Assembly: GCA_950106755.1 (NCBI GenBank)
Contig: OX467089.1
Location: forward strand, 17,093,345-17,157,344
DNA: 64,000 bases
Reading direction: 5' to 3'
DNA from: Climacium dendroides
Taxonomy: Eukaryota; Streptophyta; Bryopsida; Hypnales; Climaciaceae
The stretch's first letter is position 1. Every line of letters starts with the position of its first letter. Below, in pieces: positions 12,601 through 25,009 of this stretch. Under the pieces are notes generated by a model. It was not told the origin of the DNA. It saw nothing but the letters and a program-made list of their open reading frames with translations, and made no database searches. A program made the translations under genes and the position numbers.

Positions 12601-13020
12601 CCAACAAAATTACAAAGAGATCAAAACCTTTAAAGAGTAGAGGGAAGCAAGTTTCCAACTTCTAAAAAACTAGTTTTAATATTTAGCCTGAACTTCTTGG
12701 TTGCTTTTAGTTTGACAAAAAGAGAAGCTACCCCTAAAATGTAGTTTCTCCCTATTTACATACAAATATAAATATCATGAAGTTGACAAAAGCAATTTCA
12801 ATTATTAAAAATTTGAAATTAGTTATTCAATTTAATATGCCAAATTTTTCCATTAAGTGTTTTTTTGGATGAAAAATATGCAATAAATGCTTGACCCACC
12901 AAAATATTCTCTTTTGCAGAACAAAAATTTCAATTTTATTGTCAAGAATAATTCTGCCAAAAATACAATTTCTTACTAGTGAATAGTAATGCTTTAAAAC
13001 ATGATTATTCAATTCCTAAC
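9644..13020. other. AT-rich intergenic DNA with degraded repeats
   Basis: No gene is seen. Contents recognised: 9760-10090 matches 56281-56640 in reverse orientation; 10900-10990 has a TATATAA box followed by a leader-like sequence, as in a retrotransposon LTR; 11310-11400 resembles 58065-58165; 12225-12300 is ATAGATATGG-type low-complexity sequence, similar to 15275-15375. Confidence 0.5.
11498..11566. repeat. 25-bp tandem repeat, 2.8 copies
   Basis: Units start at 11498, 11523 and 11548, each CAAAATGGTTATTTAATATG plus TCCAT. The copies are identical, so the expansion is recent. Confidence 0.95.
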
Positions 13021-13285
13021 TAGAGGAGTGCTAGCATGTGAGTATAGAATCTATGAACCTATGAGTCTAAAAATTTGTATTATAACTCCCTTCTATGGTT
13101 ATAGGTATCTATGTTAAAGACTCTATCCATATTATAGAATACCTATGTTATAGATATATATGTTATAGATATATATGTTATAGATATATATGTTATAAAC
13201 ACCTTCAAATTGTTGTAGGTACATATCTACAACTATGTTCAAGGTTTGTAGGCTTTTGTCTCTATGCTCATGCGCTAGCATCATT
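13021..13285. mobile_element. Small inverted-repeat element, copy B (MITE-like)
   Basis: The segment begins GTGCTAGCATGTGAG and ends TGCTCATGCGCTAGCA, which are imperfect inverted repeats. It corresponds, reversed, to the element at 3858-4092. Inside it a 15-bp unit (TGTTATAGATATATA) has expanded to 3.5 copies at 13146-13197, which explains its larger size. There is no coding capacity. Confidence 0.6.
13146..13197. repeat. 15-bp tandem repeat inside the MITE-like copy
   Basis: Three full copies and one partial copy of TGTTATAGATATATA start at 13146, 13161, 13176 and 13191. An open frame across it encodes a repeated YICYR peptide, which is a product of the repeat and not a gene. Confidence 0.95.
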
Positions 13286-16200
13286 ATATCGAACGATAAG
13301 TTATTAGAGGTGAGTCCTATTGTAAAGTAACTAAATAATTTCGCTCTTTTTTAAGATTGACACCTATACATTTGTGCCTAAAATGTATTGCCTCTATTCA
13401 TGAAAGCCTAAAGTTGCCTTGGTAGCATCTAATTTTAATAATTTATTCATACAATATTGAGAATAAATGCATAAAGAAGGCATTTGATATATCCTTCCAA
13501 TAAAATCAATTACAAGAACATTGCTCTATTGCTTATTTGGATGCATTTAAATGTAATTACCTTAAGAGCAAATTTTTGTACTTTGTAAGGAGCAAGGAAG
13601 TTCAAAAATCCAATTAGACAATTAAAGAAGTTTTAGAATCTAAAACTAGTTAATTTGTTCCATTTTAAACCTCTTTCATAATATTTTTAACTCTTCTCTT
13701 GAAGGTCCTATTGCCTCCCTTGACATGTGCCCCCTCTTGGAAATTGCAATTGTAGCTAATTGAGTGTTGTTTTCAATTAACTTTGAAATCTATTCTCCCC
13801 TCTTCCAATATCTGGGAAAGATATATTCTTCTTTTCTAAATATGAGAGGATAAAACATCAATTGTAAAGAATGTTAAGGTAAAGACACATCTTTCCATCG
13901 GTTTAACCCCTCAAGGTGCAACAACTTTTTGACAATGGAGGTTTTCAATGAATTACCCTAGTTTGATATTTTTTTTGCATCAATGGATGTACTTGAAATT
14001 TTTAATTTTAACCAAACAAAAGTAAAGACTATTTTGTTTAGTATGCATGAAATTAATTGTGGAAAATATTGACCATTGGATTTCTAAATTATAACAATTT
14101 TGGATGATCAATTTTATAGGTCAAAAGCACAACTTTTGGAGAAGAAAAATTATAAGAAGATGAATAATTCTTTTTTATCCCACCAAAAAATTACATTAGA
14201 ATCTTAAAAAAATTTAGTTTTTTTTAATTTAATAAATTAATAAATTCAAACCTCTCTTAAATTTGTACACATTTTCAAACAAAAAGAGTAGAAAGCCAAA
14301 ACTAACCAAATTGGATCCTATCAAAAATTTATATATGTGTCAATTTTTAAAATTGAACAATTGATATTATTAGCATATTATTTGAAACATCTTCAAAAAA
14401 ATTTGAAATCATTCTAATTATTTTGTATTCTTAATCACACCAGATTGAATCTTGTATTTTTAAAATTGCTAAAAATTAAAAATTAAAAAAATTCTCCATA
14501 TCCAGTTTGTTTGTACAAAGTAGGGACTAGAAACGTCCAAGAATTTTTTTTCCATCCTTAGTATTCCTTTCATTGGAAAAACATTATATTTGCTTCCTTT
14601 TTCTATTAGACTGCATTTCCTAAATAAAATTTCAAATAATTCATATAGTGAAATTTTGAAAATTAAAAGTGCAACAAGAATATCGACTTTATACTCTATA
14701 AGATCCTAGTTTACAAAATATTGAGATTGATTTCACCCTACTGAGTATTTGCCATTGAAAATTTGAAGAGGACACATTGTGTCCTCTTAGTTTAGAAGGG
14801 ATTAAAAGAGATAGCTTACTTACAAAAACCAATGACTAAATTTGAATTTTTATGTATACAAATAGATACAATTAGCAATAATTGCAAAAAAAATTTGAAT
14901 TTCAAAGGTATTAAATAAAAAATATAAATCATTAAAATAAGATTCCAATGAAATCCAAAATTGTTTTTCTTTATCACATACATATAACCCATATATTTTG
15001 GAAAATCTAAATGTAAATATTTCTTATATTAGTTCAAAATGAAAGGCTAAAAATGGATACTCCCATCTAATCTTGCTAATGGAAGCACTATATTATCCAT
15101 TAAAAAGAGGTTGCACCTCTTGGTTTGCATTAGTCCCCCTCTCTTGAAAAAATCACAAGCTGTTGATTTTTTTTTAAAGAAATGCTTCTCCTCCAAAATG
15201 CCATCCATGTCTCAAAAAATCACAAGTCGTTGATCTTTGTGAGATTTAATTTGAGCCATCCAAATATGAATTCATAATACGGTACTCAATATGGATATGG
15301 GTATAAATACATTATATTGTATGAATATTGGAGATGGATACAGATACATGAACAAATACAAATACAAGATATGGTTTTAGTACTGAATTGTCCCATATTG
15401 ATTGTCCTATAATATGGGTTTTCAAAATTACAAATAGAGGGAGAGGAGAGGGAAGGGAGGAAATTAATTAATTAATAAATATAGATTAATAAATAAATTG
15501 GGGGAGAAGGTTGTTAAAAAAATTAATTAAAATTTTTCACAATGCACCCAAAAGAGATTGTTTGCCAAATTGTTGCTAATGAAAGCACAATACTATATCT
15601 TGTGCTCAAAGTCATCAAATAAAAGTTTCTATAAATAGATATCAAATTTTTAGAATAAATATTTTTTAAATTGAAAATTTTGTATAGAAAAATATCAAAT
15701 ATTTCTATTTAAAAACATGTGATAAATCACATTTTTCAACTTTAATAAATTTTGTGAGGATGTTGAGGTCAAAAAATGATATTTTGATGATTTTTAAGAT
15801 TAATGTAAAAATGAAGAATCCACTTATTGGTTTAAAAATCAAATCATTTTTGGCAAAAGATGCTGGTGATAGGTTTTGACCTTCTAAGGTTATTGATTTG
15901 TTTTCCATAGAATGCAAATCCAAATGATTGGATCAATAGGGATTTTATAATAATATTTTGTCCGAAAACATTATAAACTTTTCTTAGAAGGAATATTAGG
16001 TAATATATTCTTCTATTTTGAGTGGATATAATTGTTGATTTGTTACTATTTTGAAGACAATTTTTTTTAGATGAATGTATAATTTTTTGGATGAATAGCT
16101 TTGGTTTCATCCACATTTTGTATGTATCATCCATTGATATAGATGTAAACAATTTCATCACTCTAACAAAGATTTCTTTTTTGCATTGCCCAAAATAAAA

Positions 16201-16660
16201 GAAGAAAAATCCATACAGCTTATGCAATACTCTTAATTTTTTATTTTCTTGGCTTGGTGCCAAGTGTAAAACAACCTATAGCAAGACAAATGTGAACCGG
16301 GTCATCATCCCCCAAACCAAACCATTCTTTGTAGAAAGCATTCATTAAGCCTTGTTTTCAAGCAGCCTCAAAGTTGAAGGAGGACTTCCTCCATCTGAGC
16401 CACTCAAATAGATTTATAGTGAAGATGGAGGGGCAGGCCTAGTTGCTTGGGTGGCTCAAGTTTTGAAATGGAATGTGTTAGGCCAAATTTGGTAGGGTAT
16501 ACTCTTTATTTGTCACCAGAATAAATATTTATGGTTGTTATATTGGTAGGTTACTTAGCATGCTGCTAGCTGCATGGTGTTCCAAAAAAAAAAGGCTCTC
16601 ACACATCAATTTCAACTAGCAAGTTGGGGGAGCCTACCAAATCCCTTAAAAAGTACAATA
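13286..16660. other. AT-rich intergenic DNA, no gene seen
   Basis: The sequence is dominated by A/T runs. A minus-strand frame at 16263-15844 lacks family motifs and is Phe/Ile/Lys-rich, as expected from AT-rich noncoding DNA. I see no splice-supported coding segments and no complete repeat element. Confidence 0.45.
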
Positions 16661-16674
16661 AGGGGAATGGTGGT

Positions 16675-17475
16675 GCCTCCCCTTATAGTGTGGTGGTGGT
16701 GATGGTCATCTTCACAAAATGAAAATTAGCATGGGGTGGTAGTGATTGTCACCATCACCAAAAATTGAACATGGGAAGGTGGTGGTGACAGCATAAAATG
16801 AAAATTAGCATGAGGGAGTGACTATTACTATTAGCAGAAATTGAATGTAAAGAAGGTGGTGGTGATAGCCACCATTGCAAAATGAAAATTAACATGGGAA
16901 TGATAGTAACTGTCACTACAATCAAAATTTGGACACATGGTGAGTAATACCACCTGGCCAAGAGGGTGGTGGTGGCCACTACTACTTTCAACAAAATTAA
17001 CATGTGGTGGGGTTTCCACTGGGTTTAAAATAGAAGTGCTCATTTTATTTGAAGTAGTGCAAGTGAGTACCACTTCTTTAAAATTGATGGTAACCCTCAC
17101 CACATGTTCAATCATTTTGAAGTGGGTTCCATCGGAGCAATATGGTAGGCAAGTCCGCTACTATTTGCAAAAATTTGAGCATGTTGTTTAAAGCACCACT
17201 AGGATAAAGGGAATGATAGTTTCTACCACCTCTTTGCAAATAATTGAGCATTTGATTTAAACTACCATTGGGGCAAAGGGGGGCATTATCCGCCACTTCT
17301 TTGTAAAATTTGAGCGCATCATTTAAAGTACCATTGAGTCAAAGGAGTGGCGGTTTCCACCACTTTTTTGCAAAAATTTGAACACGTGCTTTATAGCACC
17401 ACTGAATCAAAGGGGTGGCAAAACCCATCGCCCTTTTGCAAAATATTAAACATGTGATTTAAGGCACCACTTGGG
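16675..17475. repeat. Degenerate minisatellite with ~60- to 68-bp period
   Basis: From about 17105 on, a unit of about 68 bp recurs with the landmark TTTGAGC near 17174, 17243, 17309, 17377 and 17445, followed each time by ATTTAAAGCACCA-like, AAAGG and CCACC-TTTGCAAA blocks. The left part (16675-17000) repeats a related ~60-bp unit built on GGTGGTGGTGA, CACCAT and CAAAATGAAAATTAGCATG. Alternating GGTGG and CCACC blocks would let single strands fold. Short frames on both strands are by-products. Confidence 0.85.
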
Positions 17476-17710
17476 GTGAATGGATAAATGAGATAAAGAT
17501 TCTGCTACTAGTTCAATATGAATTAAATGTGATGAAATCATTATGATGAACAATTTGATGTAGTGATTTTGAACACTTTCAAGAATTTGAAGTTGTTTGT
17601 TTCATATTAGTATTATTGTATGTTGGTTGTGTAGATATAACAACTAGTTGTCTATAAAATCTAAGAGGATGATTGTAGTGGAAGTGAATTGAAAGTGAAA
17701 GTATAGGACG

Positions 17711-17851
17711 ATGGATGATGTAGGAGACATTTTCGAGGTTCTTAACCTTGATGATCTCTTTTCAAATGATGAAATTGACTTTAATTTATCACCGTTTTTA
17801 AAGAGTGAGGAAGAAGTTGATGGTGAAGAGTATGTAGGTGGTGTTCAATAA
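17711..17851 (+). CDS. Short acidic ORF, possibly N-terminal piece of the dead MULE
   Basis: An ATG-led frame of 46 residues (MDDVGDIFEVLNLDDLFSND...) is rich in Asp/Glu and ends at TAA. It lies about 480 bases upstream of the recognisable Mutator-like transposase remains, on the same strand. I do not recognise it; it could be the N-terminus of the element's protein or a chance frame. Confidence 0.25.
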   Translation: MDDVGDIFEVLNLDDLFSNDEIDFNLSPFLKSEEEVDGEEYVGGVQ

Positions 17852-18309
17852 GAATAGTTGCATTAGATGGGATCTGAAGCTTGTAGAGGGCCGTTTCAGG
17901 CTTGTTCCCTTGTTGTTCCCTCTGTAGTGAGGGAACAGCTAGCTGTCAAGGAAAAAAAATTCAAAAAAAAAATAGTTCTTAGAATGCAAAAAAAGTTGAA
18001 ATAAAAAAATATTCCAAAAATGACGTGGCCAGGTCTTGGCCACATCAGCTTGTTGCATTGTCATTGCTCTGTCATTGTTGCAGTGCAATAGAGGAGTTCT
18101 CCGCTATGATAACTCGCGGCTTCTGAAGGCCTCAAATCCCATTTAATGAATTTTTCTTTGTTTTTGCATATGAAATATTATTCCTTTAAGTAGGGTTGGG
18201 AAATTATTTTGTTGATTGGTGTAATGGAAGGATAGTGCCTTCAATGTATACTATTAGTACCTTGAATCTTAATTTTTTAAATTAAGATAAAGCTTCATTG
18301 GGAGCATAG

Positions 18310-20253
18310 CACAAGGGAATTTTTATAAAGTGGGAAAGATATGGAAGACAATTTGGGGTACAAATTACGGAAAATGGAGAAACATGCTTATTCAATAAAA
18401 AACAACTTCATTTTTTTATCTTTTATGTTGATGAACAACTCTCAATTGTATTAAAAGTGCACTACGGGGGTGAAAGACATGAAGCATATAAAGAAATAGT
18501 TGCAAAATTGGGGAAGAAGGATAAATTATGGATACATAATTGAATAGCATCCCAAAACCATTTATTGAAAAAGTCATTAGCTCATGTTCAAGTTGTCACT
18601 ATAGGCATCAAGCGCTTGAAAGAACGGTTCATTGATTGCGACAATACAATGCAAAGTACACAATGCCTTTAGCAAAAATTAAGGACTTTTTGAATAACTT
18701 AAAAGCTCAACACTCAGTGTGTTTGAAATGGGTTCATAGATACCCTTGAGTGAAGCTTTTTGCATCCAAGGTCTTCATATCTATATATTACCAGGGAATA
18801 AAATTTCAATGTAAATCAAATGGCAACAAAAATTTGAACAATAAAATAAAGCAATATTCAACTGCCAAATATGTGAATTGCAATTTTTATGTGAAAATCA
18901 TGTATTCAAATGAAAAGGCTCGAGATATTGAAATTCATGTAGATGAAGAACACAATAGACATAAATCAGAATCGATGGTAGATTGTTATTTTTTACTCGT
19001 TTGTCAAAGCGCAATAAATAATATACTAAAATGTTACAAAGTTAAAATAACATCCAATTAGCACTAATGTATCAAAAAATGTGCAAAAAGATCTTGTGCA
19101 AAAATGTTCTTTTGCATAATCAAAAAATATTTTATTTCTTTTTAAATCCAAAAGAAACATCAGCTTTCTCTTATTTTCTTCAAATGCATGAAAGATGTAG
19201 TGAAGATGACTATGAAGTAGTATAACATATGGTTCCCAAATGGTTTGAAAAAAAAAGATGATTTTTTTATCAACTATATGATCCTTTAAAATGTAGATTC
19301 TAATAAGCAACTATTTGTATTAATAATGTAAATTGAGGAGATGCTCAAGCATGCAAACACTATAATTCTAAACTTGACATGGGTGATTGATTCCACATTT
19401 AAAACTAATCAATAAAGAATGTTATTATTTGTTGGGATGTGCCTTAATGTGAGTGGTTTGGGTATGCCTATTTTCATTATATTTTGTAGTAACGATAATA
19501 AAAGTGACCAAGTGAAAATAACATCGTAGCTTACTATTAAAGTTGTGTTTCAAAATATAGGTACAATTTGACCAAATACAATAGTAATTAATAAAAACAA
19601 AACTTTGAGGATTGCTATAATGAGGGTAATTGATGAAGACATTTGGTATTGGGAATACCAAATAGTTGGTCGAATTTAAACAAAGTGTAGATTGTTTTTG
19701 TGTTGATTTCATTCAAAAAAAGCATAGAGATCATTTGTTGTGTAAAGTGCTTAAGACTCTTTGCAACAATCTATATAAAAGAATGTGCTCTATATTAAAG
19801 GTAATTACCAAAAAAGACTTCAATGTAGCATATGAAAGGTTAAAAATCCAATATGCTAATAATGCAAGTGTATTAAAGTATATTAAACAAGGTTGGTCAA
19901 GGCATAACAGTCCTTGGAAATCTATGTGGTATAAGTGGACTAGGATGTTCAAGCACGGACAATCAAACACAACAAATCTTGTATAATACATGTGGCAATA
20001 TATAAAATACACCTTATTAGATGGAAAAGTCAATCGAAGACTTAATAAGTTGATTTTCGCAATAATAAGTAATTCAGATATTGAACGGCAATGTGGAGGA
20101 TTAACATTAAATAAGCATTACAATAATGTTCATTACTTTAGTGAATCACAAAAGTACTACATTAAAGTTAGAAACAAGGATAGAACAATAAAGTTAAAGA
20201 TAGCCAAAAAATTAGTTAAACGGTGTCTCGATGTAAATATCTATATTACATAA
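18310..20253 (+). pseudogene. Degenerate Mutator-like (MULE) transposase
   Basis: Coding remnants lie in several frames on the plus strand. The segment 18331-18530 reads as an N-terminal region ending at a stop. 18750-19061 is a Lys/Asn-rich stretch with YxxxKYVNCNFYVK and a Glu-His-Asn-rich end, like the FAR1/MULE N-terminal domain. Near 19355-19440 the frame reads LTWVIDSTFKTNQ, the signature of the first catalytic Asp region in MULE transposases, then GMPIFIIF. 19666-19986 and 19990-20253 follow, with CWFH/KxW-like and NSDIER segments. Multiple stops and frameshifts mean no active protein. The assignment rests on the D-x-T-x-K-TN motif and segment order; no terminal inverted repeats were found. 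Confidence 0.6.
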
Positions 20254-20475
20254 AATGTGTATTTATTTATATTTTGAGAATATTTTTGATTTAAAGGACG
20301 AAACTTATTGGTGATGCTTCTAATAGCTTCAAGGTAATGCTTGTTGCCAATGGAATTGTTTAAAAAGCGAGAGCCTCAAACAAATTTCACCAGTTCGAAG
20401 TATTCCTTCAAGTTCTTCTAGAATTTGTGTTTATATTTCAACTTTGACTCTAAATTGTCAAACTAGAGGGGTTTT

Positions 20476-20913
20476 ATGGAGTCGCAAGATCCAGAAGCTG
20501 AACCAGAGGCGGAATTAGAGCTTTCCTTGTTATAGTTGCCAATTCAGCCATCCCGGACGGTGATTCCTTCACCGTTTGCAACACATTTGCTAGATGAGGC
20601 TGAACCTTTTCGTCCGTTGAAGAAACCTCGTGTAAAACAACAATAGCATGAGAATCTTAATAGAGACGCCTGTGCTTTGGTGATTCTGCTTTAAGTAGGA
20701 TGTGTTGAGCTAGGCACACGAGATGTAACATTTGAAGCAAATTACGAGGGCTTGAATGAAGGCCAGTATTTTTGTATGATGAGGCCAGACAAAGAAGGCA
20801 CTGGCCATCAACGTTGGTTGAAAGGGCTAGTGAATCCTTTAACAAAAGCCGAACGTGCAGATTACGTGGCCAACACTATTAAGCGCATCCTCAAGTTCTT
20901 GCAAATGCAGTAA
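20476..20913 (+). pseudogene. Broken coding segment of unknown family (three in-frame stops)
   Basis: One continuous plus-strand frame of 146 codons from ATG 20476 to TAA 20911-20913 is interrupted by only three internal stops, yet reads like a real protein: an acidic start (ESQDPEAEPEAELELS), a Pro-rich middle, a basic KKPRVK, then EANYEGLNEGQYFCMMRPDK, TGHQRWLKGLVNPLTKAERADYVANTIKRILKFLQ. Base composition is richer in G+C than its surroundings. I do not recognise the family. It follows the dead MULE by about 220 bases, so it may be a second element ORF or a captured gene fragment. Confidence 0.5.
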
Positions 20914-22500
20914 TGCCCTCCTTTGACTTCAGTTTTTACCTTTGCTTTGTTTTAGGTAAAGTTTAATACCTAATACTAATATTTTGTGTTGCATTTGAGT
21001 GTTAAGAATTGAAAGATGGAAGAATAAGAGTAGTTTACCTCCTAGTTTTATTCTTTAAGGTTCATTGGCTTTAAAAGTTGAATATGAATTTACCTTTAGG
21101 TGTTTTGCTTGAGCCAATGGGTGTTAGGAGGCCCATGTGATGTATACATGGAATGATTCCACCTACCTTAGGGGTCTAGAGGGTAGATAGGCATCTTCTT
21201 TCCTCCTCCAAATCGGACTTGTGGAGGGTTTTTTTATGTGTATTTTTGGGTGAAGAAGAAGAATGTATGTAGTGAGCTAAAACTTTGATCGGCAAGAACT
21301 TTTGTTGTATCAAGAAATTTGCAATGAAAATTTAAGGTCTTCTTTCTTATGAAATTGCGCCTCTATAGACACCTTTTTTTTTTTTTTTTTTGCCTAATTT
21401 GAAGTTGTGAGTAAGGAATTACAAGCGTGTGAGTGGAGGAGGGTCTGTTGCCATCCAACGAAGGGGAGCGGAGATTCGGGCGACCACCAATGTTTGTATT
21501 TTTTGCTTCTCTCTTTAAAAATTTTAAGCATTAGAGAAGTTTTTTTTAGTTTTCTATAGACTCTTGATTTGAAGCATTTGAAGTTGTGAGTCAAGAGTTA
21601 TGAGTTGTTGAGTGATAAAGAGTCTACTGCCTTTCTAAAGAGAAGGCCGAGACTTTGCTTGTCCATAACTTTTGGACAGTAGTTTAGAATGGCTTGAAAC
21701 TTTAAGGGAAGTTAGTTTGTGAGCTTGTCTTTCTAAAAAACTATAACACTTGGATATTGAAGAAAAATTGAAGGAGATATAGGAATTTGAGATAGGAGAG
21801 GTCTGCTGCCTTTCAATTGAGAAGGCCGAGACTTTGATTGTCCATAACTTTTGGACATTATGTTGGTTTGATTTGAGATTTAAAGGGGTGTTAGATTACC
21901 CCATTAGCTTTTCAAATTGATATCACACTTTTCATTTGGAGTTGGGAGCCATTTTTGGCAGTAGATTGAAGAGCGCAGCTTCATTAGGGTTGGATTAGAA
22001 CTTCATTTCTATTTTCTTGAGGATTTTGGGGGTTTAAAGTGTTGAAGTTTGAAGACATGAAGATATGAAGACTTGAAAAATGAAGACTTGAAAAATGAAG
22101 ACTTGTGTGTTGTGGCATGTGGCTTGTCATTCTTAGCCGGTTTTGGAGGCTCGTTGTTTTTTTCATTGTTATTCCTAGCCGGTTTTGGAGGCTTGTTGTT
22201 TTCATTTTTGCATTGTAAATTCTGTTGCGGGCTATGTGGTTATTCTAAATAATAATTATTAGCCTGTTTTGTGTTCGTGGCGACGAAGTGGGATTGATCA
22301 CCTACATGGTCGATCTTATTTGTTGTTCCCACTTGTGAAAGGCGCTTCCTGGTCACCGTGGGTTTGAAGTTTAGGAGCCAATTCTTCAAATGGTCAGCTC
22401 GTGGTTTGGCTGTCCCGTTTTACCCGTCCGAGGCCGCGGGTTTTTATTACCTACCCTTATCCTTATCTTTATAGAGCCACTATAGGATAGGCCAACAAGG
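20914..22500. repeat. Degenerate direct repeats, LTR- or UTR-like
   Basis: A block of roughly 180 bp recurs around 21410-21600, 21590-21780 and 21780-21960. Shared pieces are TTGAAGTTGTGAGT, the GTCTxxTGCC motif, GAAGGCCGAGACTTTG and TCCATAACTTTTGGACA. A run of 18 T lies at 21374-21391. A 15-bp unit (GAAGACTTGAAAAAT) repeats at 22067-22105, and TAGCCGGTTTTGGAGGCT occurs twice near 22135 and 22178. The 22255-22470 portion is GC-richer. This is most like untranslated transposon sequence; no coding motif is present. Confidence 0.5.
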
Positions 22501-24090
22501 AGGAGTTTGAAGACTGATGCTAGAAGACTAAAGACTAGAAGGTTCAACTAAATTTCCTAGCAAAATATTCCCAATCACAGCCAGAATCCTCGCGATTTCT
22601 TAAAGCAAACTCTCTCAATACGACAACGGTATAAAGAGAACCAATCAACAAATTTGGAAGTTATTGATCTATGTCATTCAGAGTTTGCATTTTGAAGTTA
22701 AACCATATCTAATAAATGGTACATGGTTAGTTTATCTTGTAAATGATGCGAGTGTAACAACTATGGTTTAATATATAAATACATGTTGGTTGTAAAATAA
22801 ATTATTGATGATGTATATCTATGAGTGTTCATTTAGTCACTTGGAACTCATAAATTATTTTTTTTGGTTTTATTAGTTTTGAATATAGTTTTATATACAA
22901 AAATTCCCCCCAAAAGTGAATAATCAAAATAGAAATGTCACATACCAATATAGCATTTGGTCCTAAATAGAATATTTTTCCTTAATTATAACTAAATTCC
23001 ACATGTAAATAGGATAGAAACTCCAAAAATTGTGTAAAATAAGCATGTTTAGTAAAAATTGCTCAACTTGTCTAAACCTATTTTTTGTAATAAATCCTAA
23101 ATAAATTGGTCTGAGGGAACTATATGAGAATCCTAGTTTAGATTTCCAAAGAGAGGTTTTAATATTCCCATTCCATTAGTGAAATAGTAAAAATCCAAAT
23201 TGTTAACTTGTAAGTAAAGAAAACTCAAGACGAATTAAAGAAGGACATCTACAACTTAAGTATGGTGACTTAAGGTGGGAATCATGCCAGAAGTTCAACG
23301 GCACAATCGGTTCATCAAAATTTCCTTCCATTTAGAAGATTCTCTAGTTACTGAAAGTTAAAGGAGATAGTGGGATTTGATTTTCCTTCTTCAAATGTGC
23401 AAAGTAAAAATATAAGCTTGCACATCTCTTGTGGAATTCCATGAGAGGTTCCATGAAAATTCTCAATTTTTTTTTATCTCCAAAAGATCTTTTTCTGAGC
23501 GGTCAACCGTTGAAAGCCATGATGAAAAATTCCTAGAAATTATGGCCAATCTGCGATAAAATCTCACTAAAAATTCGTATAACTTCTTTTATGTTAATAA
23601 TAATCTCCAAAAAGTCTTGTGGCATTTCAATAGTCAAAAGATTCAAAACTAACAAGATCATTCAAGATTGATAAAATTGAAGATTAAACATGGAGTTGAC
23701 CGGTGTATCAGGAGCATACAGAATTGGATTGAGGTCAAAGCGGGGTCTTTTTTTTACTCCCTTATACCTACTAAAGAGCCTAGGCTAGTTACTTTTCATA
23801 GAAAAGTTGATCTACAAAAGTTGGATTTTTATCCGTTTTGGGTCGTTTAGTTAGAGTTGTAGAATATTTTTTTGTATTAACCATTCAATGTACGAAGCAT
23901 TGTAACTTACTTAATAATATTAGCACTAAAAATCTTTGTCGTTTTGATGTAAGAAAAAGGTAGGGGGTGTCTTTCGACTAAAAATGGACTTCTAAAGTCA
24001 ATGGTGCAATCTGTTTGTGATTTGGAATCTTTTTCCAAAAGTTAGTTTTGGACCAACGTAGAAAGTCAAAACTTGAAGTTTAGAATGAAA
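22501..24090. other. AT-rich intergenic DNA, no gene seen
   Basis: No splice-supported coding segment or clear repeat structure was found. The short open frames are unlike known families. Confidence 0.45.
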
Positions 24091-25000
24091 ATCTTAGGTG
24101 ATAAGATTACCTTATAGGAATAGGGGGGAGTGAGGCCTTTGGAAAAATATATAAAGATTCTTATTTCTCTCTCAAATCACCCATTCAGTTCATTTTGAAC
24201 TGCCTTGTTTTCATTTGGGTCCATTTAGTTGAATTTTGGCCATTTAGGCCACGTTGCCAAATTTTCTTGTTTTTTGAACAATTCAAGCTCTATTGTTTTG
24301 TTTTTTTAAGCTCTCTTGAAGGACTTGGGGTTCCTTCAAGCTTGGCTAACTTCTTTGTTGTCTTTGATTGAATTTTTAGAACTTTGATTGGAGTTGTGGT
24401 GTTTTGTACTAATATTGAATATTGTACTAATCCTAGAGAGTTTCCTTCCCATATGATTGGCAATGCCGCTTTAGGGGACCTCTAGTTTGTAGTTGAAAAG
24501 TTCTAACCCTCCAAGTGGGAAATCCCTTAATTTCAAAATCCCTTAGAGTTTATGTGTATGTACTAACTTGTTATAGTGATTTCTTTTTGTACTAACAAGT
24601 GTTTTGTACTAACATCCCTACTCTAACATGTCCTTATGTATAACCTTGTTGGAAGTGTTCCGTATTTTTTTACTTTTGCAAAATACGGTGAAGTTTTGAC
24701 TTCGTGTGAAGAGAGATTGTCTAATTTTTGTGTATTTGTCAAACTATGGCAAAGCTTTGAACCTATAGGTAGAAATTCCTTTGGAAACTTAGCAAACCTC
24801 TCTTTAGAGACTTCTTTAGTTTGCCAAATTAGCTCCTAGTATTTGTTCATTTCTTTCTTAGCTTTTCCCTTATCGAGAGTTTTTGAGTGTGTTCACAAGA
24901 GCTTCGTTTTTTATTATGTTTTATCCTTTGAAAAAAACTATTTGTCATGAAATAATTCCATAAAAAATTTAATTTTTGTTGTGTTTTGAGGCTAGCCTCT
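24091..25000 (+). repeat. LTR-like segment with TATA box and internal duplications
   Basis: ATATATAAAG at 24148-24157 is followed by a pyrimidine-rich leader-like stretch, as in a retrotransposon LTR promoter. Downstream, TTTGTACTAA-type motifs recur around 24403, 24421, 24557, 24583 and 24601, and a ~70-bp direct duplication pairs about 24655-24705 with 24725-24775 (TTTTTxxxTTTxxCAAAxTA-GG-AAGxTTTGA). No flanking copy of an LTR or coding domain is visible, so this is tentative. Confidence 0.3.
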
Positions 25001-25009
25001 AGGGCCAGC

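Noticed and set aside
15705..16263. Minus-strand frames at 15.7-16.3 kb as genes
   Set aside because: They are Phe/Ile/Lys-rich, overlap in different frames and have no recognisable motif, as expected by chance in AT-rich DNA.
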